In this document: piece by piece, positions 18,998 to 27,324 of the stretch
Numbering within the stretch: position 1 is the first letter of the stretch
Layout of the letters: the number at the start of each line of letters is the position of its first letter
Assembly: GCF_002234375.1 (NCBI RefSeq)
Contig: NZ_NMQV01000001.1
Location: 62,001 to 126,000, forward strand
Direction: 5' to 3'
Source: Pseudomonas fluvialis
Lineage (GTDB): Bacteria; Pseudomonadota; Gammaproteobacteria; Pseudomonadales; Pseudomonadaceae
DNA length: 64,000 bases
Position numbers and translations under genes: made by a program
Notes under the pieces: model-generated
Told to the model about the DNA's origin: nothing
Seen by the model: only the letters and a program-made list of their open reading frames with translations
Databases searched by the model: none

Positions 18998-20310
18998 GCG
19001 ACTGGCTGAATGCAGCCCACGCACTGCTCGCCAGCCATCCGCAATGGCTGGCACTGGCGATCTTTGCCATTGCCCTGCTGGAATGCCTGGCCATCGTCGG
19101 CATCCTCCTGCCAGGCGTAGTGCTGCTGTTTGGCGTGGCGACGCTGGCCGGCAGCGGTCATCTGTCGCTCGCCCAGACATTGCTCTGGGCCTGGGCGGGC
19201 GCGCTGTGTGGCGATCTGCTGTCCTACGCCCTGGGGCGCAGCTGCCAGGCACGCCTCCAGCGCCTGCCCTGGCTGCGCGATCATCCGCAAGCGCTGCAGA
19301 GCGCCGAGCAGTACATGCAGCGCTACGGCATGGCCAGCCTGCTGGTCGGCCGCTTCATCGGCCCGCTGCGCCCGCTGCTACCCATGACCGCCGGCATGCT
19401 GCGCCTGCCCGCCGGCCAGTTCCTGGCCATCAGCCTGCTGGCCTCGGCCGGCTGGGCCGTGGCCTACCTGCTACCCGGCTGGGCCACCGGCGCTGCCTTG
19501 CGCCTGCCGTTGAGCAGCAGCTTCTGGCAACAGGCCGGCCTGCTCGCGCTGGGTCTACTGGGCTTGCTGCTGATCGCCGCCCAGGCCAGCCTGCGCGAAC
19601 GGCGCCAGGCCAGCCTGCTCTGTGCCCTGCTGGCCCTGGCCGGCCTGCTCGGCCTGCTCCTGGGTTGGCCATGGCTGGAGGATTTCGACCGCGGACTGAT
19701 GCACCTGGTACAAAGCCTGCGCCAACCCTGGCTGGACAGCTGGATGGTCTGGCTAACGCGCCTGGGCGACCTGCGCAGCCAGTTGCTGGCCGGCCTGCTG
19801 CTGGTCGCACTGCTGACGGCGGCACGCCAGCGCCAGGCCGCTCTGTGGGCGGCCATCGTGCTGATTGGCTGCGCGCTGAGCAATGCCGGCCTGAAGCTGT
19901 TACTGGCGCGCAGCCGCCCGGATGTACTGCAACAGGCTCTGGAAACTCACAGCATGCCCAGCGGCCATAGCGCCGCGGCCTTCGCCTTGTGCCTGGTGTT
20001 GGGGGTTCTGGCCGGACGCGGCCAGCCGGCCCGCCTGCGCCTGACCTGGCTGGCGATCGCGGCGCTACCCGCCACAGCCATCGCGCTGTCACGCCTGTAC
20101 CTGGGCGTACACTGGCCCAGCGACATCCTCGCCGGCGCGCTGCTGGCCATGTTCTGCTGTGCCGGCGGGCTATACCTGATGCAACAGCAACAACGCCTGC
20201 CCGCCTTGCCGCGCCGCTTGTGGCTTGGCCTGCTGCCGTTGCTGCTGGTCGTACTGGCTGGCCTGGCCAGTTGGCAGCTGGACGCCGCCGTGCTGCGCTA
20301 TCGCTACTGA
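18994..20310 (+). CDS. DedA (VTT) - PAP2 phosphatase fusion protein
   Basis: A 438-residue membrane protein joining two domains. Residues about 1-175 are a DedA/VTT domain, with EYMQRYGMASLLVGRFIGPLRP in the signature region. From about 210 a PAP2 lipid phosphatase follows. All three of its motifs are intact: K-x6-RP (about 301-309), PSGH (about 322-325) and SR-x5-H-x3-D (about 366-377). DedA proteins include undecaprenyl-phosphate flippases and PAP2 enzymes include undecaprenyl-pyrophosphate phosphatases. The fusion therefore suggests dephosphorylation and recycling of the wall lipid carrier in one polypeptide; this is inference. The start overlaps the mpg stop (ATGA). Confidence 0.88.
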   Translation: MSDWLNAAHALLASHPQWLALAIFAIALLECLAIVGILLPGVVLLFGVATLAGSGHLSLAQTLLWAWAGALCGDLLSYALGRSCQARLQRLPWLRDHPQALQSAEQYMQRYGMASLLVGRFIGPLRPLLPMTAGMLRLPAGQFLAISLLASAGWAVAYLLPGWATGAALRLPLSSSFWQQAGLLALGLLGLLLIAAQASLRERRQASLLCALLALAGLLGLLLGWPWLEDFDRGLMHLVQSLRQPWLDSWMVWLTRLGDLRSQLLAGLLLVALLTAARQRQAALWAAIVLIGCALSNAGLKLLLARSRPDVLQQALETHSMPSGHSAAAFALCLVLGVLAGRGQPARLRLTWLAIAALPATAIALSRLYLGVHWPSDILAGALLAMFCCAGGLYLMQQQQRLPALPRRLWLGLLPLLLVVLAGLASWQLDAAVLRYRY

Positions 20311-20311
20311 A

Positions 20312-20896
20312 TCAGCCCTGCAACTGTTCGAGCAGTTCGCGCAACTGCGTACAGCGCGCGCACGGATCGTCCTGGGCGAGCAGGCGCAGCTTTTCATCAC
20401 GCTGCAGCGGCAGCAGGTAGGCCAGCTCCCAGGTCAGCGCCTGCAGCCCACGCGGGCGGCGCTCTGCCAGCAGATCAGCGACCTGCGGATGACAGGCTAG
20501 CGCTTCACGCAGCAGCAACAACTCCTCGTGCTCGGCCTGCAGCGCGACATCTGCCTGCTCGGCCAGCCAGTCGATGTCGCCCAGCAGCAATTGATCGGGC
20601 TGCGCCTGCCAGTCATGCAGACGAAAGCGCCGTGCGCCGCGTACCCTTACCCCCAGCAGGCCGTTGGGTAACTGCTGCCAGTCGCACACCTCGGCCTCGC
20701 AGCCCAGGGCCGACAGACGCCGGGCCGACGCGCCCACTTCACCCCCTTCCAGCAGCGCCACCACGCCAAAGCCACTGCCCTGGCGCAGGCAGCGGCTGAG
20801 CATGTCCAGATAACGCGGCTCGAACAGCTGCAGGTCGAGCAGACAGCCCGGAAACAGCACGGTCTGCAGAGGGAACAGCGCTAACGACTGAAGCAT
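20312..20896 (-). CDS. Stand-alone Lon N-terminal (substrate-binding) domain protein
   Basis: A 194-residue protein matching only the LON substrate-binding domain: LALFPLQTVLFPGCLLDLQLFEPRYLDML at the start and GVRVRGARRF in the middle. There is no AAA+ or protease domain, so it cannot be a Lon protease; the role is unknown. It ends 1 bp from the convergent end of the DedA-PAP2 gene. It lies 17 bp after lrgB on the same strand, so it is probably the third gene of an lrgA-lrgB-LonN unit. Confidence 0.85.
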   Translation of the reverse strand: MLQSLALFPLQTVLFPGCLLDLQLFEPRYLDMLSRCLRQGSGFGVVALLEGGEVGASARRLSALGCEAEVCDWQQLPNGLLGVRVRGARRFRLHDWQAQPDQLLLGDIDWLAEQADVALQAEHEELLLLREALACHPQVADLLAERRPRGLQALTWELAYLLPLQRDEKLRLLAQDDPCARCTQLRELLEQLQG

Positions 20897-20913
20897 GCTG
20901 GCACCTCACCCGG

Positions 20914-21627
20914 TCAACGCAAGAAGAGTACCGCCAGCGGCAGGAGAATGGCCGTAGCCGCCCCCAGCACGCTCATCGCCAGCGCGGAAAACGCCCCGGT
21001 CTCCTCGCTTTCCTGCAGGGCCTGGGCAGTGCCTACCGCGTGCGCGGTAATGCCCAGCGCCATGCCCCGCGCAGCCGGATGGCGCACACCGATCCAGCTC
21101 AGCAGGGGCGGGCCGAAGATCGCCCCGAGCACCCCGGTGATCAGCACGAACACTGCCGCCAGTGCCGCCACGCCACCAATCTGCTCGGCCACCAGCATGG
21201 CGATGGGCGACGTCACCGACTTGGGTAGCAGCGTCATCAGCACCATCTCATCGGCACCGAACCACCACGCCAGCCCTACGCCTGCCAGGGTGGCGAACAG
21301 CCCGCCAATCGCCAGGGTCAGCACAACCGGCCAGAATAACTGGCGAATCCGCCGCAGGTTGAGATACAGCGGCACCGCCAGGGCGACAGTGGCCGGGCCG
21401 AGAAACAGGCTGAGCAACTGGGTGCCATCGCGATAACGGGCAAAATCGATATCGCACAGCAGCAACACCGGAATCACCATGAGCATGGCCAGCAGCACCG
21501 GCTGCATGACCACCCAGCGCGTGCGCTCATACAGCGCCAGGGCCAGCTGGTAGGCTGCCAGGGTCAGTGCGAAACAGAACAGCGGATGATCAATCAATGC
21601 ACGCAACGCCGCCTGGCCGTCAAACAT
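20914..21627 (-). CDS. LrgB/CidB family membrane protein
   Basis: A 237-residue polytopic protein of the LrgB family. ALLPKSVTSPIAML and the C-terminal GITAHAVGTAQALQESEETGAFSALAM stretch are diagnostic. In Gram-positives the Cid/Lrg proteins affect murein hydrolase activity and organic-acid transport; the role in Pseudomonas is less clear. Its start overlaps the lrgA-like gene by 8 bp, which indicates translational coupling. Confidence 0.88.
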   Translation of the reverse strand: MFDGQAALRALIDHPLFCFALTLAAYQLALALYERTRWVVMQPVLLAMLMVIPVLLLCDIDFARYRDGTQLLSLFLGPATVALAVPLYLNLRRIRQLFWPVVLTLAIGGLFATLAGVGLAWWFGADEMVLMTLLPKSVTSPIAMLVAEQIGGVAALAAVFVLITGVLGAIFGPPLLSWIGVRHPAARGMALGITAHAVGTAQALQESEETGAFSALAMSVLGAATAILLPLAVLFLR

Positions 21628-21991
21628 CGTGCTTCTCCTGTTGCTGGCGCTCGATCAGGCGCTGCATCAGCCAGCCACAGAACAGCAGCGACAGCAGCAA
21701 CGACACGACCAACGCCCCGACAATCGCCCAGGCATCAGCCCAGATCGCCGCCGCGTAGACCATCACCCCGACCGCGGGCGGCACCAGCAGCAACGGCAGG
21801 TAGCGCAACAGGCTGTTGGCCGCCACGCTCAGCGGCTCGCCCACTTCGCGGCGCAGCATGAGAAAAACGAACAGCAGCAGCATGCCCAGAATCGCTCCGG
21901 GCAACATCGGCAACAGCAGCGCGCTGAGCATGCTGCCCAGCAACTGAAACAGCACCAGTGTGGTCAGACCGCGCAACAGCATCGGCACCAT
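21620..21991 (-). CDS. CidA/LrgA family holin-like protein
   Basis: A 123-residue protein with four predicted helices. LPMLPGAILGMLLLF and LLRYLPLLLVPPAVGVMVY are typical of LrgA/CidA. It may form oligomeric membrane pores in partnership with LrgB. The start at 21991 has an alternative ATG three codons later. The last 8 bp overlap lrgB. A TATAAT on the minus strand about 50 bp upstream fits a promoter. Confidence 0.85.
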   Translation of the reverse strand: MVPMLLRGLTTLVLFQLLGSMLSALLLPMLPGAILGMLLLFVFLMLRREVGEPLSVAANSLLRYLPLLLVPPAVGVMVYAAAIWADAWAIVGALVVSLLLSLLFCGWLMQRLIERQQQEKHDV

Positions 21992-22040
21992 CCTCCTCTT
22001 CGGGCAACCCGTTCAACCGGGCGCCACGCTCTAAAACGCC

Positions 22041-22046
22041 ATTATA
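22041..22046 (-). promoter_or_regulatory. Candidate -10 for the lrgAB-LonN unit
   Basis: TATAAT reads on the minus strand 50 bp before the lrgA-like start. No clear -35 is seen at 16-18 bp. Confidence 0.35.
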
Positions 22047-22088
22047 GGCCGTTCGGTCAGCTTCTCGCCTAGCGACCATGGCCGCACA

Positions 22089-22128
22089 AACAAATGCTTG
22101 ACCTCAGCCCAGCGCACTGGCATTTGTT
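22089..22128. promoter_or_regulatory. Nine-base inverted repeat around a TTGACC -35-like hexamer, candidate operator
   Basis: AACAAATGC (22089-22097) and GCATTTGTT (22120-22128) are exact reverse complements 22 bp apart. TTGACC begins right after the first arm. The element sits 63 bp before the MaoC gene and 98 bp before the divergent lrgA-like gene. A regulator binding here could cover either promoter. Confidence 0.4.
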
Positions 22129-22159
22129 AGCGCAAAGGCGCAGTGACGCGCCAGACAAA

Positions 22160-22167
22160 AACAACAA
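22160..22167 (+). promoter_or_regulatory. Candidate Crc/Hfq CA motif in the MaoC mRNA leader
   Basis: AACAACAA matches the AAnAAnAA catabolite-repression motif of Pseudomonas mRNAs. It lies 23 bases before the ATG and 13 before the AGGAG. Confidence 0.45.
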
Positions 22168-22190
22168 ACAGCACCACCCCAGGAGACGCT

Positions 22191-22646
22191 ATGCCATACG
22201 TTACTCTCGAGGAACTGCTTGCCTGCGTGGGCAAGGACCTTGGATTCTCCGACTGGATTCAGATCGATCAGGAACGTGTCAACCAGTTCGCCGAATGCAC
22301 CGGTGACCATCAGTTCATCCACGTCGATCCGGAAAAGGCCAAACTTACCCCCTTCGGCTGCACCATCGCCCACGGCTTCCTCTCGCTGTCTTTGATCCCC
22401 AAGCTCATGGAAGGCCTGATGCCGCTGCCCAAGGGCCTGAAGATGGCCGTCAACTACGGCCTGGACAGCGTACGCTTCATTCAGCCGGTCAAGGTCGGCG
22501 CGCGCGTTCGCCTCGGCCTGACCCTGCTCGACGCCCAGGAAAAAAATCCCGGCCAGTGGCTGCTCAAGGCCCGCACCGTGCTGGAGATCGAAGGCGAGGC
22601 CAAGCCGGCCTACGTCGCCGAACCGCTCACCCTGTGCTTCGTTTAA
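22191..22646 (+). CDS. MaoC-family (R)-specific enoyl-CoA hydratase
   Basis: A 151-residue hot-dog-fold hydratase. VNQFAECTGDHQFIHVDPEKA carries the catalytic Asp and His of the hydratase-2 motif, and CTIAHGFLSLSL is the second conserved segment. Family members hydrate trans-2-enoyl-CoA to (R)-3-hydroxyacyl-CoA in fatty-acid or polyhydroxyalkanoate metabolism; the actual substrate is not shown here. AGGAG precedes the ATG at 22191. A longer frame upstream reads through the CA motif and is rejected. A UUCG-loop hairpin follows the stop. Confidence 0.88.
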   Translation: MPYVTLEELLACVGKDLGFSDWIQIDQERVNQFAECTGDHQFIHVDPEKAKLTPFGCTIAHGFLSLSLIPKLMEGLMPLPKGLKMAVNYGLDSVRFIQPVKVGARVRLGLTLLDAQEKNPGQWLLKARTVLEIEGEAKPAYVAEPLTLCFV

Positions 22647-22656
22647 GCTAGCCTGT

Positions 22657-22674
22657 GCCGCGCTTCGGCGCGGC
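22657..22674 (+). terminator. UUCG-capped hairpin after the MaoC gene
   Basis: GCCGCGC and GCGCGGC close a TTCG tetraloop, 11 bases past the stop codon. The following CATTTACCTT is only mildly T-rich, so this is a probable but not canonical terminator. Confidence 0.5.
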
Positions 22675-22709
22675 CATTTACCTTCTTGATATTCATCCAA
22701 GGACAGATG

Positions 22710-22922
22710 ATGAGCGAAAAACGCATTCTGCCGGCCTTCCTGCTGTGCTTCTTCCTCGGCTGCTTCGGCGCCCACCGTTTCTACGTCGGCAAGATCGGCA
22801 CCGGCATCCTGCAACTACTGACCCTCGGCGGCCTGGGTATCTGGGCACTGATCGACTGGATCATGATCATCATCGGCGCTTTCACCGACAAGCAGGGCCA
22901 AAAGCTCACCGAGTGGACCTGA
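22710..22922 (+). CDS. TM2 domain protein
   Basis: A 70-residue membrane protein of two helices. CFFLGCFGAHRFYVGKIGTGILQLLTLGGLGIWALIDWIMI is a full TM2 domain with the GAHRFY motif. The function of bacterial TM2 proteins is unknown. Two ATG codons stand in tandem; the second, at 22710, has the better spacing (6 bases) from AAGGA. Confidence 0.85.
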   Translation: MSEKRILPAFLLCFFLGCFGAHRFYVGKIGTGILQLLTLGGLGIWALIDWIMIIIGAFTDKQGQKLTEWT

Positions 22923-23025
22923 ATCCAACCGTTCTGGACGGGCAGCCCCAGGCGGGCGCCCTGCCATACCCACAGTCCCTTCGGACATGCCACACTGAGG
23001 GCATCGGACTGGCGGAGCCCCCTTC

Positions 23026-23667
23026 ATGCAACCCACCCCCCAACGTATCCTGCTGGCCGGCGCCAGCGGGCTGTGCGGCAGCCACCTGCTGGATCGCCTG
23101 CTCAGCGAGCCAACGGTAACCCAGGTCGTCGCACCCAGCCGACGCACGCTCACCGAACACCCACGCCTGAGCAACCCGCAAGGTGAACTGCTCGACCTGC
23201 TGCCCCAGCTGCAAGGCCCTTTCGATAGCGCATTCTGCTGCTTGGGCAGCACGCTGCACGATGCCGGCAACAGCCAGACCTTTCAGACACTGGAAAAAGC
23301 CCTGGTACTGGGATTTGCCGAACGCGCCCGTGCGCTGGGCGTTCGCCATTTGCTGGTGATCAGTGCGCTGGGCGCCAATGCCGGTTCACGCCTGCTCTAC
23401 AACCGGGTCAAGGGCGAGGTGGAACAGGCGCTCAGCCAGCAGGGCTGGCCACAGCTGACCCTGGTACGCCCCTCGCTACTGATCGGCGAGCGCGCCCGCC
23501 CGCGCCTGGCCGAACGCCTGGCTGCGCCACTGCTGCGCTACCTGCCCGGCAACCTGCAAGCCATCGAGGCCAGCGTATTGGCCCGCGCGCTCTGGCGCCT
23601 GGCCCTGGAGCAGGGCGACGGCCTGCGCATCGTCGAGTCGGCGGAGTTGCGTCGCCTGGGGCGCTGA
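23026..23667 (+). CDS. NAD(P)-binding atypical short-chain reductase (HIM1/YbjT-like)
   Basis: A 213-residue Rossmann protein. [15 protein letters not shown] is the GxxGxxG dinucleotide site. The segments [29 protein letters not shown] and [10 protein letters not shown] match the atypical SDR group related to HIM1 and HTATIP2. The serine, tyrosine and lysine are present but the substrate is unknown. It lies 103 bp after the TM2 gene. Confidence 0.78.
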   Translation: MQPTPQRILLAGASGLCGSHLLDRLLSEPTVTQVVAPSRRTLTEHPRLSNPQGELLDLLPQLQGPFDSAFCCLGSTLHDAGNSQTFQTLEKALVLGFAERARALGVRHLLVISALGANAGSRLLYNRVKGEVEQALSQQGWPQLTLVRPSLLIGERARPRLAERLAAPLLRYLPGNLQAIEASVLARALWRLALEQGDGLRIVESAELRRLGR

Positions 23668-23682
23668 GCCGGCCACAGCGGT

Positions 23683-23688
23683 TACAAT
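23683..23688 (+). promoter_or_regulatory. Candidate -10 element upstream of the 95-residue protein gene
   Basis: TACAAT followed by CGCGCCC, 32 bp before the ATG at 23720. This is the usual look of a -10 and start site in these genomes. No good -35 is seen. Confidence 0.35.
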
Positions 23689-23719
23689 CGCGCCCCCTTT
23701 ACACGGAGCCTGCCCGAGC

Positions 23720-24007
23720 ATGCCCATGACCCTCTGCGAAGCCCTGCAAGGCGCCGACCTGTTGTTGATCGACGACCTGCACGCCTGGCAGTTCCACTAC
23801 GCGCCAAGCGGCGAACCGGCCCTGCGCATTGACTGCCAGGATGGCAGCCAGGCACGCCACTGGCAGTTCAACCAGGCCGAGCTGGCCGCGGCACAGTATG
23901 ACCCTGGCGAGGATTGCTGGCGGCTTGGCAGCCATCGCCTGCAATGCCTGGGCGCATTCACTGGCGACAATCTCGACAGTGCGGAAGGCAGCGACAGCAG
24001 CGCCTGA
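23720..24007 (+). CDS. Small conserved-looking hypothetical protein
   Basis: A 95-residue acidic soluble protein. It has a hydrophobic first third (DLLLIDDLHAWQFHY), a Gln/Trp-rich middle and a C-terminal tail of Asp, Ser and Glu. There is no signal peptide or membrane helix. I do not recognise a domain. It has its own likely promoter and a GGAG before the start; a second ATG two codons later is possible. It is followed at 59 bp by a signalling gene. Confidence 0.6.
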   Translation: MPMTLCEALQGADLLLIDDLHAWQFHYAPSGEPALRIDCQDGSQARHWQFNQAELAAAQYDPGEDCWRLGSHRLQCLGAFTGDNLDSAEGSDSSA

Positions 24008-24066
24008 AACAGGCAAAACGCCAGCCAGCATCTACAGTTGAGACACCCACTGGAGAGTCTCGAGCC

Positions 24067-26658
24067 ATGCTGCCGCGCCTGTTTAACGCCTGTCTTTGCT
24101 GCCTGCTGCTGGGTCTGCCTGCGCCGCTCCTGGCGCAACTCCAGCTGCGCGTGGGCAGCTATGACAACCCGCCCAAGGTCATCAGCAACGCCCAGCACCC
24201 CCTGGGCGGCATCTTCGGCGAGCTACTCGAGGAAATCGCCCAGGCCGAAGGCTGGCAACTGCACCACGTGCCTTGTCAGTGGCAGGAATGCCTGCAGGCC
24301 TTGCAGGACGGACGCATCGACCTGATGCCGGATGTGGCCTGGAGTGAAGAACGCAGTCGCGTCATGGACTTCCATGCCACCCCGGTACTCTACAGCTGGT
24401 CGCAGCTGTATAGCCGCAAGAGCCAGGCTGCGCAGTCACTGCTCGACCTGCAGGGCGCGCGCATCGCCGTACTGCAAGGCTCGGTGCAGCAGCATTATCT
24501 GGCCGAGCAACTGGCCGCCTTCGCCGTACAGGCTGAACTGGTGCCGGTAGCCAGCCTGCAGGAAGGCTTCAACCTGGCCCGCGATGGGCAGGTGGATGCC
24601 GCAGTGGCCAACTTCCAGTACGGCAACTACCAGGCACGTGACTATCAGCTGCACAGCACGCCGATCATGTTCATGCCGGCCCGCCTGTTCTATGCCAGCG
24701 CCAAGGGGCGCCAGGCCGGCGTGCTCAACGCTATCGAAGCCCGCCTGCGCCAGTGGCAGGCAATGGAGGACTCGCCGTACACACGCATCCTGCAACGCTG
24801 GACCGGCAGCACGGCGCAGCCGCTCATCCCGCCGCTGCTGTGGTGGCTGCTGGCCAGCCTCGCCGCACTGCTGCTGGTCAGCCTGGCGGCCAGTGCCTGG
24901 CTGCGCCAGCAGGTCAGGGAGAAGACCCGCCACCTACAGGCCAGCGAAGAGCGCCTGAACACCATTCTCGACACCGTCGAAGCCTGCATCTACATCAAGG
25001 ATCGCCAGGGGCGCTACCAGTACGCCAACCGCAAGATCGCCGAACTCTACGGCATGCCGCAGGCGACGATCCTCGGCCTGGATGACAGCGCGTTCTTCGA
25101 CAGCCATACCGTAGCCCAGCTGCGCGACAACGACCGCCGTGTTCTGCTCGATGGCCAGCGCATCGAGCTGGAAGAAAACCTCTGCATGCCCGGCGACAGC
25201 CGGGTGCATGTCTACCTGACGGTCAAGCTGCCCTTGCGCAATGCCCAGGGCGAGGTCATCGGTCTGTGTGGCATCTCCACCGATATCAGCGAGCACAAGC
25301 AGAACCAGGCGCAGATTCACCGCCTGGCGTTCTACGACTCGCTCACCGGGCTGCCCAACCGCCGCCTGCTGCAGGAACGACTGCAGCACGCCCTGGCCCA
25401 GCAACAGCGCAGCGGCCTGGAAGGCGCCCTGCTGTTCATCGATCTGGACCACTTCAAGAACATCAACGACACCCTCGGCCACGCGGTTGGCGATCAGCTG
25501 CTGATGCAGGTCGCCCAGCGCCTGAGTAGCTGTCTGCGCCAGGGCGATACCCTGGCACGCCTGGGCGGCGATGAGTTCGTGCTGATGCTGGAAAACCTGC
25601 CGCGCGAACGCAGTCGGGCCCTGGCGGAAATCGGCACGGTGGCCAACAAGCTGCTTGGCACCCTCAGTCAGCCTTACGAATTACTCGGCCAGCCACGCAG
25701 CAGCGGAGCAAGCATCGGCATCGCGCTGTTCTCGGATGCCGCCGGCAATCCGGAAGACCTGCTCAAGCGTGCCGACCTGGCGATGTATGAAGCCAAGTCC
25801 GGCGGGCGCAACACCCTGCGCTTTTTCAATCCGCACATGCAGGCCCAGCTGCTCGCCCGCACCCAGCTGGAAGCCGACATGCGCCGCGGCCTGGCCGCGG
25901 GCGAGTTCATCCTGCACTACCAGGCGCAGGTCGATGTGCAAGGTCGGGTGGTCGGCGCCGAAGCCCTGGCGCGCTGGCAGCACCCGCAGCAGGGGCTGGT
26001 AGCTCCCGGCGCCTTCATCCCGCTGGCGGAAAGCACCGGGCTGATCCGCCCACTGGGCCGCTATCTACTGCAACAGGCCTGCCAACGCCTGGCCAGCTGG
26101 CAGGCACGCCCGGAACTGGCGCACCTGCGCCTGGCGGTCAACGTAAGCATGCCGCAACTGCACCATGAGGCGTTTGTCGAGGAAGTGCTCGACTGCCTGC
26201 AGCACAGCGGCGCACATGCCGCCGGCCTGGAACTGGAGCTGACGGAAAGCCTGTTGGCGGAGGACACCGAGCGACTGATCGAGCGCATGCAACGCCTGCG
26301 TCAGCATGGCGTTGCCTTTACCCTGGATGACTTTGGCACCGGCTTTTCCTCGCTCAGCTACCTCAAGCGCCTGCCGCTGGCGCGCCTGAAGATCGACCGC
26401 AGTTTCATCCACGACCTGCTCGACGACCCCAATGATGCCGCCATCGTGCGCACCATCCTCGCCCTGGGCCGTAGCCTGGACCTGCAGGTGGTCGCCGAAG
26501 GCGTGGAAAGCTGTGCCCAGCACCAGGCATTGGTCGAGGCCGGCTGCACGCTGTTCCAGGGCTACCTGTTTGCCCGCCCCGACCAGCCGGAGCGTCTGGA
26601 ACAGGCGCTGATGGCCCAGGCCCTGGCCCAGTTCAAGCCCGCCGAGCGCGGTGAGTAA
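24067..26658 (+). CDS. Cyclic-di-GMP signalling protein: periplasmic SBP3 sensor, PAS, GGDEF and EAL
   Basis: An 863-residue inner-membrane protein. A signal peptide at about 1-24 precedes a solute-binding-protein type 3 domain (about 25-250), like the amino-acid sensors of BvgS-type proteins. A transmembrane helix lies near 257-280 (LLWWLLASLAALLLVSLAASAWL). A PAS domain spans about 295-410, GGDEF about 420-585 and EAL about 600-855. GGDEF is intact at 500-504 with an RQGD I-site five residues before it. EAL at 632-634 and the ELTES, DDFGTG, KIDRSF and AEGVE segments are all intact. Both synthesis and hydrolysis are possible. The ligand may be an amino acid or similar metabolite (inference). 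The ATG at 24067 was chosen to give a clean signal peptide. Confidence 0.88.
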   Translation: MLPRLFNACLCCLLLGLPAPLLAQLQLRVGSYDNPPKVISNAQHPLGGIFGELLEEIAQAEGWQLHHVPCQWQECLQALQDGRIDLMPDVAWSEERSRVMDFHATPVLYSWSQLYSRKSQAAQSLLDLQGARIAVLQGSVQQHYLAEQLAAFAVQAELVPVASLQEGFNLARDGQVDAAVANFQYGNYQARDYQLHSTPIMFMPARLFYASAKGRQAGVLNAIEARLRQWQAMEDSPYTRILQRWTGSTAQPLIPPLLWWLLASLAALLLVSLAASAWLRQQVREKTRHLQASEERLNTILDTVEACIYIKDRQGRYQYANRKIAELYGMPQATILGLDDSAFFDSHTVAQLRDNDRRVLLDGQRIELEENLCMPGDSRVHVYLTVKLPLRNAQGEVIGLCGISTDISEHKQNQAQIHRLAFYDSLTGLPNRRLLQERLQHALAQQQRSGLEGALLFIDLDHFKNINDTLGHAVGDQLLMQVAQRLSSCLRQGDTLARLGGDEFVLMLENLPRERSRALAEIGTVANKLLGTLSQPYELLGQPRSSGASIGIALFSDAAGNPEDLLKRADLAMYEAKSGGRNTLRFFNPHMQAQLLARTQLEADMRRGLAAGEFILHYQAQVDVQGRVVGAEALARWQHPQQGLVAPGAFIPLAESTGLIRPLGRYLLQQACQRLASWQARPELAHLRLAVNVSMPQLHHEAFVEEVLDCLQHSGAHAAGLELELTESLLAEDTERLIERMQRLRQHGVAFTLDDFGTGFSSLSYLKRLPLARLKIDRSFIHDLLDDPNDAAIVRTILALGRSLDLQVVAEGVESCAQHQALVEAGCTLFQGYLFARPDQPERLEQALMAQALAQFKPAERGE

Positions 26659-26663
26659 CCGCC

Positions 26664-27302
26664 CTAGTCACGCACGGCCAGCGGATCAAGCAGGCCGGCG
26701 GCAATCGCCATGCCCACCAGTTCTGGCAGGCTTTCCGCCTGCATGCGCTTCATGACCCGCGAACGGTACAGATCCACGGTCTTCACGCTGATCTGCAGTT
26801 GCTCGGCCACTTCGCGATTGGTGTAACCGCGCACCAGCGGCAGCAACACATCGCGCTCACGCGGAGTGAGGCTGTCCAGGCGCACCTGCACCTCGGCCAG
26901 CCGTGCATCGCCGCCGCCCGCGGGGCGCGCGCGACTGGCCAGCGCCTGTTGCACGCTGTCGAGGAGTAGTTGCTCGTTGTAGGGTTTCTCGATGAAGTCC
27001 ACCGCGCCGGCCTTGAAGGCTCGTACCACGATGGGCACATCGGCATGCCCGCTAACGAAAATGACCGGCAGGTTCAGACCGCGCTGGCGCAGTGCTTCCT
27101 GCACGTGCAGCCCGCCCATGCCCGGCATGCGCACATCGAGCAATACGCAGGCCGGCAACTGGTCGTCACAGGCGGCCAGAAAGGCCTGGCCGCTGGTGAA
27201 TGGCAGCGCGCGCAGGCCGACCGACTCCAGCAACCAGACGGTGGAGTCGAGCATGCCCTGGTCATCATCCACCACGTAGACGCGTTGTTCCTGCTGATTC
27301 AT
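26664..27302 (-). CDS. bfiR: FixJ/LuxR-family response regulator, BfiR-like
   Basis: A 212-residue regulator. The receiver domain (about 7-120) has acidic residues in VVDDD, the phosphorylated Asp56 in LLDVRMPG, and the conserved Lys in EKPYNEQ. The LuxR-type helix-turn-helix is at about 145-205 (LTPRERDVLLPLV, GYTNREVAEQLQISVKTVDLYRSRVMKRM). It lies 22 bp after the cognate kinase gene. Kinase, regulator and divergent acyl-CoA ligase in this order match PA4197-PA4196-PA4198 of P. aeruginosa, where BfiS/BfiR govern the switch to irreversible attachment. The symbol rests on this order plus the domain make-up. Target genes here are unknown. Confidence 0.72.
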   Translation of the reverse strand: MNQQEQRVYVVDDDQGMLDSTVWLLESVGLRALPFTSGQAFLAACDDQLPACVLLDVRMPGMGGLHVQEALRQRGLNLPVIFVSGHADVPIVVRAFKAGAVDFIEKPYNEQLLLDSVQQALASRARPAGGGDARLAEVQVRLDSLTPRERDVLLPLVRGYTNREVAEQLQISVKTVDLYRSRVMKRMQAESLPELVGMAIAAGLLDPLAVRD

Positions 27303-27324
27303 GCGCTGTGTTCCTGGCTTCTTG

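Noticed and set aside
20312..20896. Truncated lon protease pseudogene.
   Set aside because: The protein is complete as a stand-alone LonN domain of usual length, with its own start and stop and no decayed AAA+ sequence downstream.
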